Counted from the first letter of the stretch, positions 1-8,578 are shown. The stretch: DNA of 12,209 nt from Euperipatoides rowelli (GCA_003024985.2 PXIH01S0111710.1), one strand, 5' to 3'. Translations and numbers: made by a program. Notes: generated from the letters alone by a model not told the origin.

Positions 1-198
1 GGGGGGAGAAAATGACCCAATAGTGTTTAGCTTACTTCCTAACATACCACAAACTTGAAATTTGGCATGTAGGTAAGTTCCATAGTATTGGCAATGCAAA
101 TATATTTTAGATTGTTTTGGGTTTGCAGGGGGGGGGGCAAATGACCCAGTAGTGTTTAGCATATTTCCTAACATAGCACAAACTGGAAATTTGGCATG
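1..198. repeat. Two copies of a 129-bp tandem repeat
   Basis: Bases 12-69 and 141-198 are the same sequence with about six substitutions, at an offset of exactly 129. Both are preceded by a G run (1-6, and G10 at 128-137), share the phrase atgaccca.tagtgtttag, and end in aaatttggcatg. The window opens inside the first copy, so the array probably continues to the left. Between the copies is a short A+T-rich linker. No open frame runs through the unit. The copies differ by roughly one base in ten, so this is an old array or a pair of diverged satellite units. Confidence 0.8.
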
Positions 199-470
199 AG
201 ATTAAGTGAGATGAGGTGGGATTAAGGGACAGGGTTGATTAATGGAGTGAGATTGGGACGCAAAACAGTGGGGGATTAGGTGAGGGGAGGGAATTTTGGG
301 ATTAAGAGAAATAGGGGGATTTAAGTGAGATAAGGTGGGATTAACAGATGAGAAATGGGGGAATTAAGTGAGATTAGGTGGTATTAAGGGACAGTTGAAA
401 TAACTAAGGGAGATTGGGATTAAAGGAGAGTGAGATTAAGGAGGAGAGTAGCATTAAGGCATAATGCAGG
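199..470. repeat. Degenerate purine-rich minisatellite (GGGATTAAG-like)
   Basis: The + strand here is almost all A, G and T with very few C. Imperfect phrases of the type gtgagatnaggtgggattaa recur, with clear examples starting near 203, 322 and 365, alternating with shorter gagattgggattaa-like pieces. The spacing is irregular, so it is a decayed minisatellite and not a clean array. It begins exactly where the second 129-bp unit stops matching the first. The strand asymmetry and clustered G runs could favour triplex or G-quadruplex structures; that is inference. Confidence 0.7.
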
Positions 471-1565
471 GAGAGAAGTTCTAAAATGGCCGGGCAACNC
501 GTTCTAGGGCTATGACTCTTGAATTATCTCCTGTGTCTTCTTTTCTCTTGTCTTTCCATCTTTGTTTATTATTAAATATAGTGTACATATATAATTATTA
601 TATTTTATACTGGAGATGACTGTAAATTTTCCTAAGCTTTAGATTCTATTATTAAAATCCACATAATGTATAACCTGAAAGTGCTCCAGAGCAGACATGC
701 TAACACACTTCCTTTCTGATACCTTTTGGAAATTAGAAACCATTTTTAATTCCGATACAAAATGCTCTTTTAAATTTCTATGAAGTAAGAATGGTAAACT
801 TTGTAACAAATAATATTGAAATCAAATCTCCAGCAACACCAAGGTTGTAATTCATGAAATGAAATAAACCAGTCTATCAACAGTTTGACATCTTTCCAAT
901 TCTTTGACCTATGACCTTATGATGTTTAGAATTGAAAATAAGTTCAACAATGATTGGCAGACAGTTCAGTAACTAAAGATTACAATACTTATTCAGTGTA
1001 TACAGCTTAAAATAAATGATTCAATATAATATTTTAAAAAAATATATAAAGTTGGTTAAAATATAATTAATTTGTTTCAAATATAGTAATGTATCAGTTA
1101 TGAAATGCTCTTTATGGAAGCTAAAATATTTTGTAAACAAAAATTCCAAATGTAGTCTCTGTATAAATTTATTTTATAAAATGAAACATTCCAAACCTAA
1201 GTATTGTTTTTTTATGAATGTCAAAATTGGCAGATTTTTTAAATAATACTATTAAAACATCAAACACAAATGTGTGTAGGATTTAAAATTGAAAAGATCT
1301 TATTTATAAAAGACAGGAATTTTACTGTAGTAGAACTTGGAGGCATGGTGACCTCTTTTCCTGGAGTTGATTTAAGAACAGCCTTTTAATAATAGGGCTT
1401 AAAATTCTGGAAGGGCTTTTACCCTCGCCCCAACCTCAATCAATGTTTTACTATTTAATAGGCAAAATGCATCATTTTTAAGATTGTCAAACGTTGCACT
1501 CTAATGATTTGTTACCATAGAAAATATCCTATACTTTACACTACCATACACTAAACTGAAGGAAA
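471..1565. other. Non-coding A+T-rich stretch
   Basis: I see no reading frame, RNA gene or recognisable element in this stretch. There is an ambiguous base at 499 in a slightly G+C-richer phrase (488-515), and a pyrimidine-rich run at 530-570. The remainder is ordinary A+T-rich sequence with many short poly-A and poly-T runs. Confidence 0.6.
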
Positions 1566-1637
1566 TCATAATTCCACATCGTATCGGTCAGTAATACTGC
1601 TGGCCCCACGGGGGTAACCAACTCCTGGTTTAACAGG
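1566..1637 (-). other. G+C-richer patch with a short minus-strand open frame
   Basis: This stretch stands out from its A+T-rich surroundings and contains a small CCCC-ACG-GGGG hairpin. On the minus strand, 1637-1569 is a stop-bounded open frame of 23 codons (including GVGYPRGASSITDRYDV), with in-frame stops on both sides. I recognise no family in it. It ends three bases before the large palindrome that starts at 1641. It could be the remnant of an inserted element, a decayed exon or chance; no function is assigned. Confidence 0.3.
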
Positions 1638-1640
1638 CTA

Positions 1641-1741
1641 TGAGATGTTGATGATATAAAGCAAATAATTTTCATTCATGTGAATGTATAGTATACATCC
1701 ACATGAATGAAAATTATTTGCTTTATAACATCAACATCTCA
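1641..1741. repeat. Near-perfect 101-bp palindrome (50-bp arms, 1-nt spacer)
   Basis: Bases 1641-1690 are the reverse complement of 1692-1741 around a single spacer base at 1691. 48 of the 50 pairs match; the exceptions are 1654/1728 (A-A) and 1683/1699 (A-C). In a minus-strand transcript the second exception becomes a G-U wobble. Pairing stops abruptly at both ends, and no clear target-site duplication is visible. DNA could extrude as a cruciform, and RNA from either strand would be one long hairpin. It could be a palindromic MITE, a small-RNA-producing hairpin, or an inverted duplication made during replication or cloning. Confidence 0.9.
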
Positions 1742-2090
1742 AACCACAGAAGATTGAATATTATGGAACTCACAACATTTGAGTATGTTTGATTTACTAA
1801 TCTTTCTTCATCATTCAAAAATAGAGTTCACAACTTCTATGCAATTTTACATTCAATGAATAGTTTAGAAGTTATCAAACTCACTTTTTACTCAAATCAA
1901 AAGCATGGGCTTCCATTATGGTCAATCTATAATGAATGATATGTTACGGATGTCTTTACATGATTTTTTTCATAAGAAATTATCCATTTTCAGGTAAAAA
2001 GATCTTTATCTCTTCAACCTCTTTGTTTTGCACAACACAAAGTTCCAGTAATTTTTTAAGAAATTGCTAATGTATCATAATTATTTTGCA
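1742..2090. other. Non-coding A+T-rich stretch
   Basis: There is no open frame or repeat of note here. It ends in ttattttgcag, which resembles a eukaryotic 3' splice site and is treated with the next entry. Confidence 0.5.
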
Positions 2091-2091
2091 G

Positions 2092-2285
2092 ATGCAAATA
2101 GAAATGACCAAATGCTGGCAATAGAAGATTGGTTTAGAAGTTGCTGTCACATGTTTAAGAGATCAGACAAATGAGGTGGTCAGGGATACGTTGCAATGGA
2201 AATTCAGGAAACTGGTTTCAAAACAAGGAAAAAAACAGAAACGGGAAGGAAGGGGGGGGGGGACAAATTCATGCGCACATGATCT
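2092..2285 (+). other. Weak candidate exon, probably non-coding
   Basis: A good splice-acceptor-like sequence (ttattttgcag, AG at 2090-2091) precedes a stretch that is richer in G and less broken by T runs than its surroundings. A donor-like ct|gtaagg lies at 2286. The frame starting at 2094 is open for 26 codons and stops at 2172. A different frame is open from 2171 to 2359 for 62 codons, but it crosses an 11-base G run (2252-2262) and shows no domain. A coding exon would need one frame open throughout, and none is. If transcribed, it is more likely a UTR or lncRNA exon. Chance is a fair alternative. Confidence 0.2.
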
Positions 2286-2362
2286 GTAAGGATGAGAAGT
2301 ACACAGGACGGTCACCCATATGCATCGAGACAATAGAGACTATCAGGCATCTTTCCTAACAG

Positions 2363-3458
2363 ATTATTAGGACTACCTTGAACCCTTGGAAAATTTGTTT
2401 TGCTATCTAAGGAGATCATGTTGAAATATTCTGCATTGGTGTTACTGTTGAGTTGATGTTTATATAAGTTTATTTAATTTATGTTGAATCAGGAGGTTAT
2501 CAAGAAAATGTACTGGGACTTTATAATCACCTGTATTATCCATCATTATCCAATGAATATTCAAATCGGTATAAGCATTGTAGTCAGGAAATGTCAGATG
2601 TGTTTATTGCAAAGTCTTTTGCTTCTTGTTACACCTTCACAAGAAGTGGAACTGTTGTAGGAAAAATGAATTCTAAATGTTATTTATTTTTTTAGGGAAA
2701 AAATTGGAAAAGTTCTATTCATTGATGACAATAGACGAGTGTTCTTCATTTTATAATGTATTGCAATATTGTAGAAATATAGAATATCATAGCTTAAGTA
2801 ATATCCTGGTAAAGAACAAAAACATGTTGTTTAAAGTGATATAATTGCAAATTTTAACCCAAATTTTATAAATCTATACTAGGTGTTTTCAATTCTTTGC
2901 ATCTTGTAGTTCCTAATTAAGAAAAGGTCTAGTTTTACAAACCCTCATCTAATAAAGTCGCTGTTATAGTTCATCATCATCTGCAGTTACTACTAAACAT
3001 TTCACCTCAAGGCTTATGCAGGATGCAGATAAAAAAAAATCATCTTCCCTTAATCTCAAAAGCAATCATTTGACAGCTTAAGAAAGATAAAAAGTATAGA
3101 TATTTATTTAAATGTGAGTAAGTAGTTTAAAGAGATCAGTGAGATTTAAAGTTTGCTAAGCCTAAAAGAAAAAGAAAAGGCTCTTTTTTTTTTTTAGTTT
3201 CCCTTTGATTTTTGCATTTGCACCTCTTGATTATCAGAGGGTTGGAGCATAATAGGAGGAGTTAGGGTTCAGGGTAAGGTTAGGACTGTAGAAATAAATA
3301 AGGCTGTTATCCATTTCAATCATTAGTAATTACTAAATGCTGGGTGTTATCTATAGACACTTGTGGAAAATCAGGGGGAGGGGTGGACTAAAAAATAATA
3401 AAAAAAAACCTTATCAGGTTAAATGTTAACTAGTTATTTAAATATGACATTCATTCAT
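2363..3458. other. Non-coding A+T-rich stretch
   Basis: I find no gene, RNA or mobile-element signature in this stretch. It contains a T run at about 3184-3195 and G-rich patches near 3240-3280 and 3373-3385. No frame has coding character on either strand. Confidence 0.6.
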
Positions 3459-3492
3459 TGTTCAATATTGTGAGGACTAGTAATATTGAACA
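3459..3492. repeat. Perfect 11-bp inverted repeat
   Basis: Bases 3459-3469 (tgttcaatatt) are the exact reverse complement of 3482-3492, with a 12-base loop (gtgaggactagt). No T run follows it in the manner of a bacterial terminator, and the context is eukaryotic. This is recorded as a structural motif only. Confidence 0.6.
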
Positions 3493-3763
3493 TAAAATTA
3501 TTAATTTATCAAAAGTTTGGCAGACTACCAAAGATTTCATAATTTTTTATTGACTTAAGGTCTTTATAATATCACTTATATATCAAAATACTACAAATGT
3601 TAACCCCAGTTTAGAAATCAATACTGAATACTAGTATATAACTTAGGGTCCATCTCTGACACAATTATAATATTTTCACTTTAAAAAAAACATATAAATG
3701 ATTGTCTAGTTAAAGCTCACACAAAATGGATTTTTTTTTAATGATTTAATTTCAAAGAAAATT

Positions 3764-3825
3764 AAAAAAAAAAAAAAAAATCCACTTAGTTCAACCCCCC
3801 CCCCCCCCCCCCCCCCCACCCAAAC

Positions 3826-3856
<31 letters not shown>

Positions 3857-3900
3857 CCCTTTTTTTCCCCCCCCCCCCCCCCTTTCCCTTTAAAAAAAAA
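3764..3900. repeat. Block of long A, C and T homopolymers
   Basis: The order is A17 (3764-3780), a short unique piece, C23 (3795-3817), ACCCAAAC, A29 (3826-3854), C5, T7, C16 (3867-3882), a few mixed T and C, then A9 (3892-3900). It carries almost no information and does not resemble a biological microsatellite with one unit. It looks like slippage-degraded sequence or a join between poor read ends. Its length and even its contiguity should not be trusted. Confidence 0.85.
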
Positions 3901-5222
3901 TATTAAAAAATAAAATCAATGCATAGGTTGGATGCCATATGAACATATTTGTGGTTTAAGAATATTTGCTGATGGCTTAATTGGTTTCTCTTATCAAAAA
4001 TTAATGATAAATTAACAGGCATTCATAAAAACATACATTTAACAAACAATATTTGATTGTTTAATATGTTGTCCCAATAAACAATGGAGGGATTATTTGT
4101 TTAACGGCAATAAAAATAAAATAAAAAGTTTTAAAACGGACATCTTCGTAATCGAGTTCATAATGGCACTCAATGGGATCTGAAAACATGTAGGCCTACA
4201 TTTTTCATTTCTATTTATTTTACTCCTCAGGAGATATATTTTCGTTTACAAAATATTAAAAAAAAAAAAAATTTAAAAAAAAAAAAGATTCGGTAGCCTA
4301 CAGGTAATTGTAATAGCACTTTAGAAAGTTGAATTTCTTTTCTCAGCTCAAAAATAATTAATGCATACAAGTAAATAAAGATTAGAGGATTAGTTTTTAT
4401 CTGAATTGATTTTTTTTTCCAGAATATATCAAATATTATTTGTGGCAATCAAGTGAGTGCACATATAACGGCCTCTCTCCAAAAAAAAAAAAAAAAAAAA
4501 TTTTTTTTATGGCATAGATATATCTAAAATTAGGCTAAAATTAAAATAAAATTTTAAAAGGTTTTAAAGTATGACGAAAACATAAAAACAGCAACGCACT
4601 TTTTAATTAAGTGGGATCAAAATTTATTATAACAATCCAACTTAGATTTGGAAAAAAAAAAAAATGTCAAGACAATATTTGCTTTTCGTTGTTTTATGTT
4701 TACATTTTGAAAATTACATAATTTAATGAATTTATTTTCAGATCATTGCATAATTCATTGTTCAATGCAGATTAATGTCAGAGTGGGTTTAAAATTTAAT
4801 TTCCCAAATGTGAATTTTNACCTACACACACACACACATCGTACAGAATATAAAGATAATCGAACTGTATCTATAAATAATAAAGACTGTTTAAATAAGA
4901 ATAAATGATTGATTATTAAAAGGAGCAAGATCTAATATAAAATACCTGGAATATTTAATATTCATAAGTTATATTATGAAAATAAGCAGCCAAACATATG
5001 TTAATCATAAATTGTATTTTATAAAATTATTGTTAATATTCATAAAGTACCACCAAATTAATAGACTTTTAATTTTAAATTATCAAAACCTTCAATTCTA
5101 ATCATGAGATTGAAAAATGGGGAATAATGGAACGTATACAAGCTTCACTTTGTCATGTATTCAGCCTCAAACTAGACGAGCAAGTGAACAGATTGCTGTG
5201 CATGTAGTCTAACTTAGAACGC
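3901..5222. other. Non-coding stretch with A runs and an AC microsatellite
   Basis: It contains A14-TTT-A12 at 4258-4286, A20 followed by T8 at 4481-4508, and an (AC)7.5 microsatellite at 4824-4838 just after the ambiguous base at 4819. Short open frames across it are low-complexity (runs of Phe, Lys and Ile) and have no coding character. Nothing else is recognised. Confidence 0.6.
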
Positions 5223-5259
5223 AATGTTCTACGAACATTACTAATCAAATTATTAGTAA
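5223..5259. repeat. Two adjacent small hairpins
   Basis: The first is aatgttc (5223-5229) with gaacatt (5233-5239) around a 3-base loop. The second is ttactaat (5238-5245) with attagtaa (5252-5259) around a 6-base loop. They overlap by two bases, so they would compete at the boundary. Both are perfect but short, and no function is inferred. Confidence 0.5.
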
Positions 5260-5384
5260 AATTATTTCATAATGAAGTAACTCTAATATGAACTCTATAA
5301 CTTAAAGATATTGAAGAATGCCAACGTTACATGATTCTAAAAAACATCTCTAACAAGTGGTTGTTCCCATTTTTAGCCCAACAG

Positions 5385-5460
5385 ACAAGATCCCAATGCT
5401 ATCAACCAATATTTCTGTCCTCACAAGATCCCAATGTCAATAGTCAACATTTCCAATTTC
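5385..5460. repeat. Diverged tandem duplication, 38-bp period
   Basis: The phrase acaagatcccaatg occurs at 5385-5398 and again at 5423-5436, and the sequence after each copy remains similar with small gaps. A shorter acaag at 5353 may be a trace of a third unit. The open frame across 5331-5537 is most likely a by-product of this duplication, since it has no recognisable domain. Confidence 0.55.
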
Positions 5461-6259
5461 ACTCTTATTATCATAATCAAACTATATTTGAGAATCATAG
5501 ATACTTTATATACTGTATATTATTTAAACTAGTGTAAGGCTCCCTATAATATTTATATTATAATCCTATGTTGGGTCAACTTTCATTATAAAAAGCCTTG
5601 AAAGAGTAAATCAATTTTGTTCTGGTATTTTGTAAACAAAAACATTATATCTCATCTTCCTTAAAACCCTTTCCACTACAATGTTGATTCTCAGTAGCCA
5701 TTTATAATTTAGCAGTTGTGCTCTTTAGTCAGTCTAATACCCACACTTTGTGTCTTATTTGCTATTTCAAACTGACAAACATTAAACTAAGGAAGGCCCT
5801 TATCATCATTTATCAATCTAAAAACAATCAATAAATATTTGCTAACAATTCTTTTTTAATTTGGATTGGTATAACCCACATTTTCAGAAAACATTGTGGA
5901 GTGGAAAGGGTTAAACACTAAATCATTTATATCGCATTCCAAGCAAGAAGCGAGTCCCAAATATCCTGTCAGAAAACCTTTTATTTGTAAAGATTACCAG
6001 ACTACAGCATCCTGGACTGAGCTAGCTTAACATTACTAGACAATGTATACATACTAGATCAAATTATGCATTATATAAACCCCTCCCCCCACCCCTTTCC
6101 CCATAACCCAATCCTCTACACTCTAAGGATACTGGACGATTAATGAAAGTTAGTTTATTTATTCTTCTATAAAAAAACAAAAATATGCATGCACTTTAAC
6201 AAATCTATTACAATATTATTGTAGACAAATTTTGCACATTTTTACAAGCTAAAATCTTT
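5461..6259. other. Non-coding A+T-rich stretch
   Basis: No gene or RNA is seen. It includes a 21-base phrase at 5898-5918 that recurs at 9527-9547 (entered separately) and a C-rich run at about 6079-6103. Confidence 0.6.
5898..5918 (+). repeat. Dispersed 21-base phrase, copy 1
   Basis: The phrase ggagtggaaagggttaaac and the two bases after it match 9527-9547 at 19 of 21 positions in the same orientation. It may be the conserved core of an otherwise decayed dispersed repeat. Confidence 0.35.
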
Positions 6260-6279
6260 AAGTATAATATATTATACTT
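6260..6279. repeat. 20-bp perfect palindrome containing the left flanking repeat of the retrozyme
   Basis: Bases 6260-6279 read the same on both strands. Within it, tataatatatta (6263-6274) recurs exactly at 6923-6934, just beyond the other end of the ribozyme element. The pair brackets the element with two unmatched bases on each side and could be a target-site duplication. The sequence is A+T-only and self-complementary, so coincidence cannot be excluded. Confidence 0.5.
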
Positions 6280-6317
6280 CTGAGGAAGGCATAGGCCAGA
6301 AACCATGGTCAAGGGGC
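6277..6317 (+). ncRNA. Hammerhead ribozyme, copy 1 (5'-truncated stem I)
   Basis: The catalytic core is complete. CTGAGGA at 6280-6286 supplies positions 3-9. Stem II is GGC (6288-6290) with GCC (6295-6297) around loop ATAG. GAAA is at 6299-6302. Stem III is ACC with GGT (6302-6304, 6307-6309) around a 2-base loop, and GTC ends at 6310, the predicted cut. Stem I has only three pairs (6277-6279 with 6311-6313) because the upstream bases belong to the flanking DNA. One oddity is an A-A opposition (6287/6298) at the base of stem II, where a G-C pair is usual. This copy is expected to cut poorly, if at all. Confidence 0.7.
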
Positions 6318-6625
6318 AAAAGGTGAATTAATATCAGATAATGCTGTGTGCTGCCTCTGGTATTAATAATTTACACTATAGATTATACATATAGTGGTAT
6401 TATATACAGTTATGCAACAACCTTGAAAATTGTTGCATGCTCTATTGATATCTACTGTATGTATAATTTTCACCTTCTCTTCTGTTAGCAGATAGGCATA
6501 TTTGTTCACAACAAATTTGTTTCAGAAGAAAGATATGGCTGGATAATCATTTCACACCATATTGAAGAGTTTTGCAGATATTACATTAACTCTGCAAAGC
6601 CAAGTAGGTGCAATCAAGTATGATG

Positions 6626-6688
6626 CCTTACTTGGTCCCCCTTCTGAGGAAGGCATAAGCCAGAAACCATGGTCAAGGGGCAAAAGGT
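6626..6688 (+). ncRNA. Type I hammerhead ribozyme, copy 2 (complete)
   Basis: This has the same core as copy 1: CTGAGGA at 6644-6650, stem II GGC/GCC with loop ATAA, GAAA at 6663-6666 and GTC ending at 6674, with the cut predicted before A6675. Here stem I is complete: CCCCTT (6638-6643) pairs perfectly with AAGGGG (6675-6680). Beyond an internal loop, CCTT (6626-6629) can pair with AAGG (6684-6687), giving the interrupted stem I that natural type I hammerheads use for loop-loop contact with stem II. Stem III (ACCATGGT, 6666-6673) is self-complementary, a feature known to allow dimeric hammerheads when stem III is too short to be stable alone. The A-A opposition (6651/6662) below stem II is a caveat. 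Cleavage has not been shown. Confidence 0.8.
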
Positions 6689-8553
6689 GAATTAATATCA
6701 GATAATGCTGTGTGCTGCCTCTGGTATTAATAATTTACACTATANATTATACATATAGTGGTATTATATACAGTTATGCAACAACCTTGAAAATTGTTGC
6801 ATGCTCTATTGATATCTACTGTATGTATAATTTTCACCTTCTCTTCTGTTAGCAGATAGGCATATTTGTTCACAACAAATTTGTTTCAGAAGAAAGATAT
6901 GGCTGGATAATCATTTCACAACTATAATATATTACCTGATATTTATTATATCAACATATTTTTTATTATACAAAATTTAAACTATTCACATTTGAGTCGA
7001 AGTTTTCCTCACAAGACTAATTGGCTGAGTCAGGAATAGCATGATCATAATAGGCAAATGTTTGTCCATGTTAAGAACTGGCTCAACCTCAGTTTGAATA
7101 TTTGTTTATGTGATTACACCTGTTTTACTATGGAACTGTTTATTATTTTACTTAGATATTTTTTTACTTGTAGATTTTTATCAATAAAAATTACAATCAT
7201 TTTCTCATTAAGATGTACTATATTAGAATGACTGGTAGAACAAGGGCAGTGGAGTTAGCTGGTTCATGTTCATAGAGTTAATGTCATGGTCCAGAAAATG
7301 GTATTAAAAAGTGAATAGAAAAAGAATTTCAGGTTTTATTAATTCTCCCCCCCCCCACACCCAATAAACTCACAGGAGAATTAAGTCACTCAATTTAATA
7401 AGCTATAAAGTATGAATTCTAAAAATTAAAAAAAAATCACAGAATGCCAGATGAGATCTCCCTCCTTACCCTCCTCTTGTTAACACAAAATTCCCAGCCG
7501 AAGTACTTCCCTGCACCATTACAGTTACATTTTATTGTTTGCCTCATCACAATTGCTTCATTTTTACTGAAATAAATTTTATATGACTGCCCCCATCCCC
7601 CCTCAAACATAAAAAAATTTAGGAAAGTTTAACAAACACTCCTTTCTCTTCACTTAAAGGATTACCGTACTTAAAGAATATAAGCTTTTGAAGTGAAATG
7701 CTAAAGTTACAATTTAACACTTTCAGTTTTGCATAAATACTGCATATTATTTTTCCCATCAAATGACCATTTCTAATTCATTCACTTGTACAGCTTACAG
7801 AGACTCTATATAACTGTAGTACAGCTCTTGTTCCTGAGTCCTCTAGTTGTCACAATTGAACTCATACTCCTGGTAGTAAAAAAAAAAAAAAACCCTTAAA
7901 TTAAAATTAGATTATTATTCCACTTATAGCCCATATATTATTTAATATTTCCCTTTTCCTATATTTAAAACTCTTTTGAAGTCCTTGTAGATACCAAATT
8001 TAGAGTCTTTGGGTTATACAGTAGATTAATTCCAGTGTAACTCAAACTGAGATTTTTTTAGAAGGAATTTCACCTAAATTTAAAAAATATTTTCATACAG
8101 TTATAGCAGATTTTACTTTGTTTATATGTGTTTTACAGTATATAATTTGCCATTTTGGATGGATGTTGTAAATGAAAAATAAAATTGAGGGTGCTTTGGA
8201 CCTACTAATAGTAATTATTTTTCACCTGTGATATTAAAAGTAAAAGTCAAGATGACATTGGTATGATGATTAAGGTAACACAAATTAGATATTTATTATA
8301 GGCAACTATAATTTTTAGTGGAATTACTTAATATTAAAACAAAACCCTTGCTTTAATAATTCATATTATTTAATTTCACTAAATCTTTATAGTAAAAATA
8401 AGATAAAATTCAGCCCACATTTTGTAAAATCTTAGAACTGAAAACAGGAAGAAAAACAGGTTTATTGTTTGATGATAGCTATAAAGACTTGACATAGAAA
8501 TATTAATAGGGGTCAATGAAGCTACTACAATGAAAGAGTTCAACTGTGTTTGG

Positions 8554-8578
8554 TTGAAGTTAACATTTTTAACTTCAA
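8554..8578. repeat. Perfect 10-bp hairpin
   Basis: The arms are ttgaagttaa (8554-8563) and ttaacttcaa (8569-8578) around a 5-base loop. It is compact and stable for so A+T-rich a region. A competing upstream partner, ttcaac at 8539-8544, could pair with gttgaa at 8553-8558. No function is inferred. Confidence 0.6.

Larger units (their letters stand above)
6277..6920 (+). mobile_element. Retrozyme-like tandem element (364-bp unit, 1.77 copies)
   Basis: Bases 6277-6556 recur at 6641-6920 at an exact offset of 364. In these 280 bp there is one substitution (6294 G, 6658 A) and one ambiguous base (6745). The full unit is 364 bp: 280 repeated bases plus the 84-bp segment 6557-6640, present once. 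Each copy starts with a hammerhead ribozyme on the + strand, and the two predicted cut sites (6310/6311 and 6674/6675) are 364 apart. A transcript could therefore release a 364-nt monomer. No protein is encoded. The monomer is rich in hairpins: 6412-6420 with 6430-6438, 6374-6380 with 6390-6396, 6571-6578 with 6591-6598, and 6600-6606 with 6629-6635. Metazoan retrozymes are known as tandem, non-coding, ribozyme-bearing units of a few hundred bases spread by retrotransposition of circular RNA. The near-identity of the copies implies recent insertion or homogenisation. Confidence 0.8.

Noticed and set aside
2171-2359. A 62-codon open frame on the + strand.
   Set aside because: It crosses an 11-base G run, is rich in Lys, Asn and Gly, and has no recognisable domain. 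Upstream is a stop with no continuing exon frame.
3459-3492. The 11-bp hairpin as an intrinsic transcription terminator.
   Set aside because: It is A+T-rich with no following T run, and the window is eukaryotic, where such terminators do not apply.
4224-4230. A second CTGAGGA hammerhead-like core on the minus strand.
   Set aside because: There is no stem II, no correctly placed GAAA with a stem III, and no GTC cleavage site. The 7-mer alone is not evidence.
4227-4448. A 73-codon minus-strand open frame.
   Set aside because: It is low-complexity Phe, Ile and Lys translated from A runs at 4258-4286 and 4400-4420, with no coding character.
4726-4908. A 60-codon + strand open frame.
   Set aside because: It runs through an ambiguous base and the AC microsatellite (His-Thr repeat) and matches no family.
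5331-5537. A 68-codon + strand open frame.
   Set aside because: It covers a 38-bp tandem duplication and A+T-rich sequence, has no recognisable domain, and most likely stays open by chance.
6281-6920. Reading the direct repeats as LTRs of a miniature LTR retrotransposon, since each block can be trimmed to TG...CA.
   Set aside because: There is no tRNA-primer site after the first block and no purine tract before the second on either strand. The spacer is only 84 bp, and no 4-6 bp flanking duplication fits. The hammerhead cores and 364-base register explain the repeat better.
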